64,000 nt of DNA from Apostichopus japonicus (taxonomy: Eukaryota > Echinodermata > Holothuroidea > Aspidochirotida > Stichopodidae), in NCBI RefSeq assembly GCF_037975245.1, contig NC_092569.1, forward strand, positions 26,529,168 through 26,593,167, read 5' to 3'. This document shows positions 34,201-46,200 of this stretch, piece by piece; position 1 is the first letter of the stretch, and each line of letters begins with the position of its first letter. The position numbers and the translations under genes were made by a program. The notes beneath the pieces were generated by a model. It ran no database searches. It had not been told where the DNA came from and saw only the letters and a list, made by a program, of their open reading frames with translations.

Positions 34201-37200
34201 CATCCTCCTCCGTCAGTCATATTATACATAAACAATATATAGTCTATACTATAGGATGTCATACTAGACTTACGGTCCATCCTCCTCCGTCTGTCACATT
34301 TTACATATAAAATATATCGTCTATACTATAGGATGTCATACTAGACTTACCGTCCATCCTCCTCCGTCAGTCATATTTTACATATACAATATATCGTCTG
34401 TACTATAGGATGTCATACTAGACTTACCGTCCATCCTCCTCCGTCTGTCATATTATACATAAACAATATATCGTTTATACTATAGGATGTCATACTAGAC
34501 TTACCGTCCATCCTCCTCCGTCAGTCATATTATACAATATATCGTCTATACTATAGGATGTCATACTAGACTTACCGTCCATCCTCCTCCGTCAGTCATA
34601 TTAAACATAAACAATATATCGTTTATACTATAGGATGTCATACTAGACTTACAGCCCATCCTCCTCCGTCAGTCATATTATACAATATATCGTCTATACT
34701 ATAGGATGTCATACTTGACTTACCGTCCATCCTCCTCCGTCAGTCATATTATACATAAACAATATATCGTTTATACTATAGGATGTCGTACTAGACTTAC
34801 CGTCCATCCTCCTCCGTCAGTCATATTATACATATAAAATATATCGTCTATACTAAAGGATGTCATACTAGACTTACCGTCCATCCTCCTCCGTCATTCA
34901 TATTATACATATACAATATATCGTCTATACTATTGGATGTCATACTAGACTTACCGTCCATCCTCGTCCGTCAGTCATATTATACATATACAATATATCG
35001 TCTATACTATAGGATGTCATACTAGACTTACCGTCCATCCTCCTCCGTCATTCATATTATACAATATATCGTCTATAAGTTATTGGATGTCATACTAGAC
35101 TTACCGTCCATCCTCCTCCGTCATCCATATTATACAATATATCGTCTATAAGTTATTGGATGTCATACTAGACTTACCGTCCATCCTCCTCCGTCATTCA
35201 TATTATACATATATACTGTAACGATTATTCTTTCCAAGGTACAGTAGCGTAGTTCGTCAGCTCGGGGTTCTTGGCCGTAGATGTTGTATTTTGATAGGCC
35301 ACGAATAACACAGTTAATGAAGAAGACGAGCGACACGACAGAAGGCACAACACGTATTTTAACGTTCTGGAAATCTCTTATTAGCCTTCCGAGTACAGAG
35401 CTACAGTCGACTGTATCAAAAGCGAACGATATAAAAAAAACCTCGAACTAACACAACTACAAATTAACATCTAACCAACGAAACAACCTACTCCTAAAAA
35501 TAACATAACCTCACTACTCAAACTACAACTGTGTGTACTACTCAAACTACAACTCTGTACTGAACGACGTGCACATCGCTCCTCCTTATAACTACGCCCC
35601 CGAACAATAGGTTGGAATGCATGGGGCATTCATGTAAACTGCTAAACCCTATTGATAGGGTATACATGTAAATTCGTTACTATTCAAAAGAGATTACCCC
35701 ACAGCTTCCATTCAGATGCATAGTGATAAGAGAGCATACAATGGCGCCTGTCACCATGGAGAGAAACAACCGCCGCCACGAATGCAACACTAGGCTACAC
35801 CTGGCGGAAGTTCCTCCCCATATAGTGATCCACGTGCGCACAGCCGGCTCGGGTGTCTTAAAACAAAGCCCCAGCGTTACCAAACGTTCACACGCTCCCG
35901 CACGACACGACACGGTCGGCCAGCGTTACACTCTCCTCAACTTGCTTCCACCATATGACCCCATATGATCGCAGACACCAACAATGATAAAAACAGCTGC
36001 GCACAAATGGATCACCATTCCTGACGACTATATGCACACGTTGAACCTCACATACATTGATTACACAAAACTAAACGTAAATCGGATCAGTGCTTTCTGT
36101 CCGAAAATAATAATTACTAAGTTCGTGTACAGTTCAAATAAAAAGTCCAATATAGTTCTCTCTCGGCGTCACTGTGTCCTCTACAGGCCTTCGGTGTGTC
36201 GCTGTGTCTCCCTCTGCAGGAAATTCTCCCAACCAGCCGGGTTGTCCATAGGCATCCTCTTGGGGTTTGCCGCTCCAGGAGGTACTATACCACCATACGC
36301 CGGGTAGGGGGCATAGACGGGCGGCACATAAAACTGCCGATAAGGACCCCCGTATGTCTGTAAATCTCGGACCGGGCAGCTGTAGGTATGGGTAACCTCG
36401 GTCCGCGAGAGAGCATTTCCCTCACTGTCGACACCAAGAGAAACATTCCTCAGTGACCACCGTTCACGGAAGTCCAAGCCGGTGGTCTCCTCGGTCTGCG
36501 TGGGGGTAGAGGTAGGGCCCTCTTCGCGAACTGCGAGCAGTGTCGCAGCTCTTCGTAGTCGATAGAGCTGTCCTCGTACCCTGATAACTTCCCCTTTGTC
36601 CAGCTGGAGGTTGCCTTGGATCTGCTCCTCTGTTTGGACCTCCCGGTTCGTTCTCCCAGTTAATTCCAAGGCTAGATCCTCTGCCGAGTCCACGTTGATG
36701 TCCAAGATGTCGACAACCGGTGGGTGTCGACTGCTGCAGGGTAGATCCGGTCGGTGTACCCTTCGGGAGCAATGTGCCGATTGGACATTCTCCTTAGCAG
36801 CTTCTCTGCACGTAATCTCGTGTCGTCGGCGTACATCTTCCCGGAAGAATCCGGCGCCGCAATTGGAGCACTTCTCCGTCTTCTCATTTCCCGTCGAAGG
36901 GCAACTCGTTGCTAAATGCCTCTTCAAAAACCGCTCCCGCACGAAGGTCTTCTTACATGGGTTGCACTTGAACATCTTTACTTGTAGGCTAGTTTAAAAC
37001 TATGTGTGAGATGTGTTCTCTCCCAAATATTTATACGGTTTTCAAGTCATTCACGAATTATCCACTCCTATTCAATCTTCAATTTTCCTTTCAAAGTTTC
37101 CGCAATTCAGAACAATCGGCATCCGCGGTCTCCTCTCACTCATACGGGCCATACACTCCATAGCCTAAGCGGGCATTGTCTCAGTATAATCCGCTTAAAG

Positions 37201-40200
37201 GAGGGATACTGGACCGGGAATTTTTTTAATCCGCTGCTTCCACAATGCAACGTCAAGCCCCAATAAAGCTCCTTTACATTATCTCCTTCGGAATGTTGAT
37301 TGTCACTAATTAACACAGTTCAGAGACGTGAAACCGTTTTGCCGCTTCTTAAAATTTTCTCGCTCGTTGTTTCCTCGGACGCAGATTATATTTCCCAACA
37401 GGTTCCTTGTCTACGCTCCCATTTGTAGAAGTCTGTACACAATCCGCCCCGGGGCTTTCTTGATCGGAGTGTTCCGACGGCCCTGGTTCGGGTTGCAGCC
37501 GCCTGTTATCCCTCGTTTTGTTCTCCGGGATAATTGGAGCCCGGATTTCTGTTTCCGTCACATCTCGCGGTTCTGTTGATTCCTTCAACTCCCACCAGGA
37601 CTTATCGTGAGTCGCCAAGAACGGCTTCAGTCTGTCAGAATGAACTATTTTGGGTATCGTCTTCGCTGATTTCTGAATGCGGTAAGTCACTTCTGTCAAT
37701 TTCTTGGTAACTACATATGGGCCATCCCAAATAGGCCGCAATTTGGGGTTGAGTCCAACTTTCCTCACGGGTGCATGTAACCAAACGGAATCCCCTTCCG
37801 CATAGGAGGTCCATTGTTTACTAGCTCTGTCGTAGTGTTTCTTCTGCCGCTCGATCGCTTTACCAAGGTGTGTACGGACTGCTTCATAAGATAATCTCAT
37901 CTTCTCTCTCAACTGAGCAGCATACTCTAGGTGCCTGTTCTGTCTTCCATCGAATAATTCGACAGATTCCTCAGTGGGTGGTAAACCAACGATAATGTCC
38001 AAAGGCATTGTAGTTTCTCTGCCCAACATTAGCAAATTGGGTGTACTCTTAGTGGAGTCGTGCTGGGTGGAGCGGTACGCCATGGTTATGAAAGGAAGAT
38101 GGCGATCCCAATCCTTCTGGTTATCAGCAACATAGTTAGTCAACATGCATTCCATGGTACGGTTGAACCGTTCTATCATCCCATCGCTGCCACCACTGTA
38201 ACGATTATTCTTTCCAAGGTACAGTAGCGTAGTTCGTCAGCTCGGGGTTCTTGGCCGTAGATGTTGTATTTTGATAGGCCACGAATAACACAGTTAATGA
38301 AGAAGACGAGCGACACGACAGAAGACACAACACGTATTTTAACGTTCTGGAAATCTCTTATTAGCCTTCCGAGTACAGAGCTACAGTCGACTGTATCAAA
38401 AGCGAACGATATAAAAAAAACCTCGAACTAACACAACTACAAATTAACATCTAACCAACGAAACAACCTACTCCTAAAAATAACATAACCTCACTACTCA
38501 GACTACAACTGCGTGTACTACTCAAACTACAACTCTGTACTGAACGACGTGCACATCGCTCCTCCTTATAACTACGCCCCCGAACAATAGGTTGGAATGC
38601 ATGGGGCATTCATGTAAACTGCTAAACCCTATTGATAGGGTATACATGTAAATTCGTTACTATTCAAAAGAGATTACCCCACAGCTTCCATTCAGATGCA
38701 TAGTGATAAGAGAGCATACAATGGCGCCTGTCACCATGGAGAGAAAACAACCGCCGCCACGAATGCAACACTAGGCTACACCTGGCGGAAGTTCCTCCCC
38801 ATATAGTGATCCACGTGCGCACAGCCGGCTCGGGTGTCTTAAAACAAAGCCCCAGCGTTACCAAACGTTCACACACTCCCGCACGACACGACACGGTCGG
38901 CCAGCGTTACAATACAATATATCGTCCATACTATAGGATGTCATACTAGACTTACCGTCCATCCTCCTCCGTCATTCATATTATACAATATATCGTCTAT
39001 AAGTTATTGGATGTCATGCTAGACTTACCGTCCATCCTCGTCCGTCAGTCATATTATACATATAAAATATATCGTCTATACTATAGGATGTCATACTAGA
39101 CTTACCGTCCATCCTCCTCCGTCAGTCATATTATACATATAAAATATATCGTCTATACTATAGGATGTCATACTATACTTACCGTCCATCCTCCTCCGTC
39201 ATATTATACATATACTATATATCGTCTGTACTATAGGATGTCATACTAGACTTACCGTCCTTTCTCCTCCGTCAGTCATATTATACATCTATATACAATA
39301 TATAGTCTATACTATATGATGTCATACTAGACTTACCGTTCATCCTCCTCCGTCAGTCATATTATACATATACAATATATATTGTCTATACTATAGGATG
39401 TCATACTAGACTTACGGTCCATCCTCCTCCGTCAGTCATATTTTACATATAAAATATATCGTCTATACTATAGGATGTCATACTATACTTACGGTCCATC
39501 CTCCTCCGTCAGTCATATTATACATATACAATATATCGTTTATAGTATAGGATGTCATACTGGACTTACCGTCCATCCTCCTCCGTCAGTCATATTATAC
39601 ATATACAATATATATAGTCTATACTATAGGATGTCATACTAGACTTACGGTCCATCCTCCTCCGTCAGTCATATTTTACATATACAATATATTGTCTGTA
39701 CTATAGGATGTCATACTAGACTTACCGTCCTTTCTCCTCCGTCAGTCATATTATACATCTATATACAATATATAGTCTATACTATATGATGTCATACTAG
39801 ACTTACCGTTCATCCTCCTCCGTCAGTCATATTATACATATACAATATATATTGTCTATACTATAGGATGTCATACTAGAGTTACCGTCCATCCTCCTCC
39901 GTCAGTCATATTATACATAAACAATATATCGTCTATACTATAGGATGTCATACTAGACTTACGGTCCATCCTCCTCCGTCAGTCATATTTTATATATAAA
40001 ATATATCGTCTATACTATAGGATGTCATACTAGACTTACGGTCCATCTTCCTCCGTCAGTCATATTATACATATAAAATATATCATCTATACTATAGGTT
40101 GTCATACTAGACTTACCGTCCATCCTCCTCCGTCAGTCATATTATACATAAACAATATATCGTCTATACTATAGGATGTCATACTAGACTTACAATCCAT

Positions 40201-43200
40201 CCTCCTCCGTCAGTCATATTACAGAAGACTTCAAAGGGTGGTCCATTCCAGTTAGTTGGTCTGATGGTGTATATGCTAGTATTATTACACCCAGCATTGA
40301 ACCAGTCCAGGCAATTGGTCATCTGACAATTATCACAGAAATGAAACATAGAAAGTACAGAGATAACACAAATGATCACATACAAAGGTACCTGTCATAC
40401 AGCAAATTTCATCAATTTGTTGTTATTTATGGTATTATCAGCCTTGCCAGAAATAGAAACTCCCTGCGGTGATTGAACCCATTCAGCTCAATTTATCTCA
40501 AAACATTATTAAATTAAATTTTTACAATGAAATAATTTATTTTAGTGCTCAATATTGTGACAGGCAGATTGCTTTTGTAATAAAACTCTAATTCTATATC
40601 AAGTGAGCAACACATTAACTCTGACATTCTCCAATTTATAGATACTGTATCAAACACTGTAATAACCACAAGTGGATTGGAACGGTAGGTTCAAAATTAA
40701 TAAAGAAAATTAAGTTTCGAAGGAAGATGCAAAGACCAATGGGAAGAATATCAATGTACTGCTACCATCTGCATGGTTTCATTAGAGTTATCACAAGTTT
40801 ATTGAATTGGAACTTGTTTCTAATCCCAGAGGATGCTGAAAGGCTTTTTATTTTTTTGTGGCAAATTCACTGCCATTGCAAATGTATAGGTAGGAACAGA
40901 ACCCATCACCCTTGCGTAACAAACTACTGTAATTCCGTACCACTCGACATCAATGATTCTGCTGACCAGTGTGATTGCATAATATTACACGATTTTATAA
41001 CTGTCAATGAGAATGTGTGTATTACTATTGTACAGAGCACACCTCTGGTGCTTAGAATCTGACAATATGCACAGAATAACTACATTTTGAGGCAAACTTA
41101 GCCGTATTTATGAAACATAGGATATCATACTAATTAAAGTGTATGCTCCTCCGTTAGTCAAATTATACATACAATATATCTTCCATACTATAGGATGTCG
41201 ACTTACCGTCCATCTACCGCCTAAGTCATATTATTCATATACAATATATCGTTAAGGATGTAATACTAGACTTACCGTCCATCCTCCTCCATTAGTCATA
41301 TCGTACATATACAATATATCGTATGGTATTATCTAGTGTTTACACGGGTCCAAAAATCGGGAACCGGGTACCCGAGGGCCGTTACCCGTCGGGTATCTGG
41401 GTACCCGGAACAATTTGTTTACCCTCGTGTATCACGATTTTCAAGAAGTTACATATTGGATGCTGTAATAAATACATTATTTTCTCTACTGACAACGTTT
41501 TCATGTTGAAATACGTAGGTGTAAGATAAGGTATAAAACCTCCCTCAATAATTTTTATTTGCATCTGTTTCTTTCATTAACTTGTTAATAAATAAATTAT
41601 TTAATTATAATACGCATTACTACTAGCATCGCACTGCCGCCGCTGCTTATGCTAGCTCGTGCACCTCTATTGGATCAAACCATATATATATCCAATTTAG
41701 CTCTTAAACAGTTTCTAATACTACTACTATCTATTATGCAGGCCCAGGGTTTGCATTAGCCGCGAGATTGCGCGATTTGCGCAATTTGATCGCATCTGGA
41801 ATAAACGATTAGTAAAAAGCCACTTGCGATTACTATTTTTTAGTTATCACGTCTATAATCCATAAACATTGCGTAAAATTCCTTGTCAGCCTTTCCTTCT
41901 TTGAAATAAACGAATGAATAAATAATCATTTCTTCCACATGGTAGCCTACCACCAAACTAAGTCAATGGGAAATCTAGCTAAGCCTAACCATCTATTTAT
42001 TTGCTGGAGTTGTGACACAGTTATAAGACATCCATGGAATACTTTCGTTATTGCTGTTACATTCGACCACATGGTTGGCTAACACCACACTAAGTCAATG
42101 GGGGTAGTCTAGCCTAGCCATCTGTTTATTAGCTGAAATTGTGACGCAGTTACTCTATATCTGTGGAAAGCTTTCGTTATTGCTGTTATCTTCGAACACA
42201 TGGTAGCCTAACAATACACTAAGTCAATGGGAAATCAGCCTAACCATCGGTTTGCAATTTTTTTTGAAACAATCACACTTTGCGTATGATTATTCGGGTA
42301 ATAAATTAGGAACCGGGTAGTATCACGTCCGGTGGGTACCTTCGTTATTGCTGTTATCTTCGAACACATTGTAGCCTAACACCACACTAAGTCAATGGGA
42401 AATCTGCCTAACCGTCGATTTGCCAATTTTTTTTTTTTTAAATCACACTTTGCTTAGGATTCTGGTAATAAATTAGGAACCGGGTAGTATCGCGTCGGGC
42501 AGGTACCCGGATAACCCGTGCAAACACTAGTATTATCAGCCCTACCAGAAATAGAAACTCCCTGTGGTGATTGACCCCAATTAAAACAATGTTAATAAAT
42601 ATGTTTCACAAGAGCAATTTATTCAGTGTTCATATTTGTGCAACAGTCTTACAGGCTCCGATTTCGTCTCTAATACAATAAATGTGGTTCCTGCTACCTA
42701 TCTTCATACTTGTATTATGTACAGTAATTTGACTATTACAATTTCAGAGCAATTTGCTTTGTGATAAATTATTACCTGCAATCAGGAAGAAGATTATGAC
42801 AATCAGAGAATAATTTATCGGATATCACATCGCAAAATGTTATTCAAAATAGGCAAATCGCTACACAAATGTGGAGATATATACCAGTGTTTGCTTACAG
42901 GAACCATAGTAAATTCATAAGAGAAAGTTCAGAGCTTTCAATACTGAGCTATGTACAAAAAATTTGAACACTAATTTCATTGAAAGGACAATGACAATAT
43001 GTTGAGCATGGACGAGAACCAGGACAATGACATTTTATTGTACGCTTCAAGACCTGCATTAACTATCTCCTTGCAGTATAATATTGTTCCATGGTTTACA
43101 AGTTTGACAATTATTTATACTTTTATTAGAGTTTTTAAATAGCTAACAGAAACTTGCATGCTGAATGAGAAAGGACAATTATGTCACATGGGACGGTCGA

Positions 43201-46200
43201 AGTACCTCATCCTATAATATACTGTACACTCCACGAACAGACATTTTATTTGGGGTATATAATTCGGGCAATAAGGAAACATTTATGCCTGGATACTTTG
43301 TGTCAAATTCATTGCAAATCTCTGACGATTCTAAGCTATTACAAACCGAATGTTCTAATTGGTCCTACTGATAGTGTTAATGTTGCCAAGCTTCATGTAA
43401 TGTACTTTAAATGCAAATCACAACATCAAACCTTCTCTCCTAAAAAGAGTAACAATTAACATCATAACCAAATAGTCTCATGGGTACCATTACCTTTTGG
43501 ATGACATTGAGGAAAAATATCCCAATTTCAGGTTATTACTGCAGTATTCCAAGCTTATTTCATTGCTATGTAAGATCTCTATTCAACACTGGAAGTGATA
43601 ATTTACAGCCAACATACAGTATTGTACAGCAAAGCAAAATCATAATTGCTCAGATCATCATCAAAATTCTAATCTAAAATCTTTCTCCCCAAAACATAAT
43701 ATTCTCTAATTCGAAACTGTATGTAATTAAGTATGTAATTCTCACCTCAATAGAAGGATCACGAGGACAATCACCACCAGTAGTGGTTTGCTTTGGGGTG
43801 GTCTCCACTGATTCGCTGGCTATCGTTAGGTTAAAACAAGAAAACAAAAAGAAAATATCTAATTTTGCTAAGTCTTGACATCAGGTACAATAATTTAGTG
43901 ATGCAGTCATGCTTTACTATCTAGGTGTGCTCAAATTTGAAGTACTTCAGACAGATATTTTTAGAGATCAATTCTGATAAATACATACATCCACGTCAAG
44001 AGTAAGGCAACAGTGATATTGCTTGTCCATGCATACCAAAAGCCTACATGTATGTATGCCTCATGGTTTGTCTACCGTGTCAGCCTATTGACAAATTCGG
44101 TACTGATTTAGAATCCGTACCAATCGACCCTACTTCCTAACCCTATTCCCTACTTCCTTACCCTACTCCCTAACCCCTAACCATATTCCCTACTTCCTAA
44201 CCCTTATTCCTAACCACTAACCCTACCTCTTAACCCTACTTTCTAACCCCTAACCTTATTCTGCCGATTCGAAGTAAGCTTTCCCATTCATATGGTACGG
44301 ATTCTAAAGTTAGGCCACAAATTCTACCAAAAATTCCAAGTATGAACTATGATGGTATAATACGGTAAACTAGGGATGGTTAGGGCATTAACTGTTCTTT
44401 GATAGGATAGCTTTGATGAAGCTCTCGCTGATTTTGCTATCCTGCAGCTATGTGATTTTCATTGATGGTTTGACCGCATTCCCCAAGAAATAAAGAGAAA
44501 TATACTTGGAAAGGTCGGGAGAATCTAACTACTCAAAACAAGGAAAAAGTTCCCTTACTTACGGCATGTGTTGAAGTTTACGCCGTGGTTCCCCTGAACA
44601 GTTGTATCTTCAGACACTTTTGTGGGGAAAGTGTCTGAAGATACAGAACTGATGTTTACTCGATCACATGGCAATTTTGGCCGTTTCGGCTTTGTAGATT
44701 ATAATTGGGATTGAAAAAGTGGTTACAATTTGACTAACGCGGACAGCAACTACAGTGTTTATCACTGCAACTACATATGTATAACCATGGAGCTATAGTA
44801 GCTCCGTGGTATAACCGTGGAGCCATTTACAGCTCCATGGTATAACACAGCTAGTAGGCGACTTACTGTAAGGGACACAGGGAGTTAATTACCGTACACC
44901 AACAAAACAAGAGGCCAATCTACTGTCTTTGCGTGAAGTTAGGGTGGTATGGTGATTACAGTGAACCAATGCATAGCTCTGTATCTATAATATTATAGGT
45001 CTAACAATACAGGCTAACCATATATTTTACAATTTGGCAATGGTCGCAAAGAAAGAAGCTCAGGTGTACTTGTAAGCATGAATCCTTCCTTCTTCCCTTG
45101 CATACCTAACATCTACATTTACTGTACCTTCCCTGACAGTCGAGCCAGATGCATCACCACTAGTAGTTTGCATTGGTGTGGTGTCCACAGGTTTGCTTGA
45201 GTACAGATTGGTAGCTATCAGTAGGTCAAAATAAATGTGACAGGAAATAAAATATTGATTTAGAGCTTTAACCAGAATGCAAAATGCATTGAGGTTTCGA
45301 TGACTTCAATGCACTAGACTTCTGCTTGTTAGTATAACCAGAACTAGCTGTTACAATAACACTATGGCATGCTAACACAGGTCAGTCTATACGTGGTTAT
45401 ACACACCTCCATCAAAAACAGTAGGGTTATTGTACTCAATGTTATGAATCCGCACACCCAGTATTACAAACCAAACCAAATCTCTAATAACTTCACACAT
45501 TAAGGTTGCAGAGGAGTCCACTTATGGACAATTTTGATTGGAATATGCCCACGAAACTTGAAAGAATCAACTTGAAAGAAGCTAATACAGGTCACTGGAG
45601 GTCAACCTGAGGTCAAAGGTCACCCAAATGCAGGTCTACTATTGTATTGCAATAGTGTAACTCCCAACCTTGATGGACATTTGGTTCTAAAGTTATTGCA
45701 AAAATACTAGTTTTTGACCCCTGATTGACCTTTGTTGACATTGGATCACATGACTGTTATGTTTTGAAACAATCCCTTACCCCATTCACAACTAGTCCCA
45801 AAATATCAACCTTGTGGATCCTGTCAATGGTAGTTTCACAAGTTATTGAGAAAAACTAGGCCAACATTACAGCCAACTCCATGAAGTGAAAGCAAATCTC
45901 AAGTTCACAGGTGCTTGACCTAGTTTCTCCTTGGCAGCTGGCCAAGAAATGTTTTGAAATTCGTGGTACCTGAGCAACTTACATCCAACCAGAACTACCA
46001 ATGATCTACAAATATTTTCTAGAGAAGGCATGCTTCGCCATTCAAGTGCACTATTCCATCGAAATCACATCAACTCTTTAGCAAAATATCCATACGGATG
46101 CGTGACAAGTGTTGCAAAAGCTCTAGCACTTTTATATATCTATGGTCTGCAAGCAAGCCTTGGAAGACACTGTAACACACACACATCTATGTAGTTATGT

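Larger units (their letters stand above)
35217..38911 (-). mobile_element. Young, internally deleted Gypsy-type LTR element (Gypsy B)
   Basis: 3695 bp with two near-identical LTRs, a 4-bp target duplication ATAC (35213-35216 and 38912-38915), a tRNA-Leu-type primer site and an integrase 3' part. It interrupts one minisatellite unit; a matching unit without the insert is at about 33755-33800. Gag, protease, RT, RNase H and the first part of integrase are absent, so it cannot move alone. A zinc-finger ORF lies between integrase and the 3' LTR. Confidence 0.95.

Noticed and set aside
35680-35913. Frames repeated at 38664-38894 (MSCRAGACERLVTLG type)
   Set aside because: Lie inside the two LTRs and differ because of an indel between LTRs; not a separate gene.
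36596-36997. 133-codon frame on the + strand
   Set aside because: Antisense shadow of the Gypsy B zinc-finger ORF; no domain.
32440-40193. CRISPR-like array
   Set aside because: Units are contiguous with no unique spacers, the genome is animal, and the unit derives from a FREP exon-intron border.
44130-44275. Interstitial telomere
   Set aside because: CCCTAAC-like units are too irregular and are enclosed by MITE inverted repeats.
44603-44645. microRNA precursor
   Set aside because: An 18-bp stem with a 43-nt total is shorter than normal pre-miRNAs and is perfectly paired; no supporting data.
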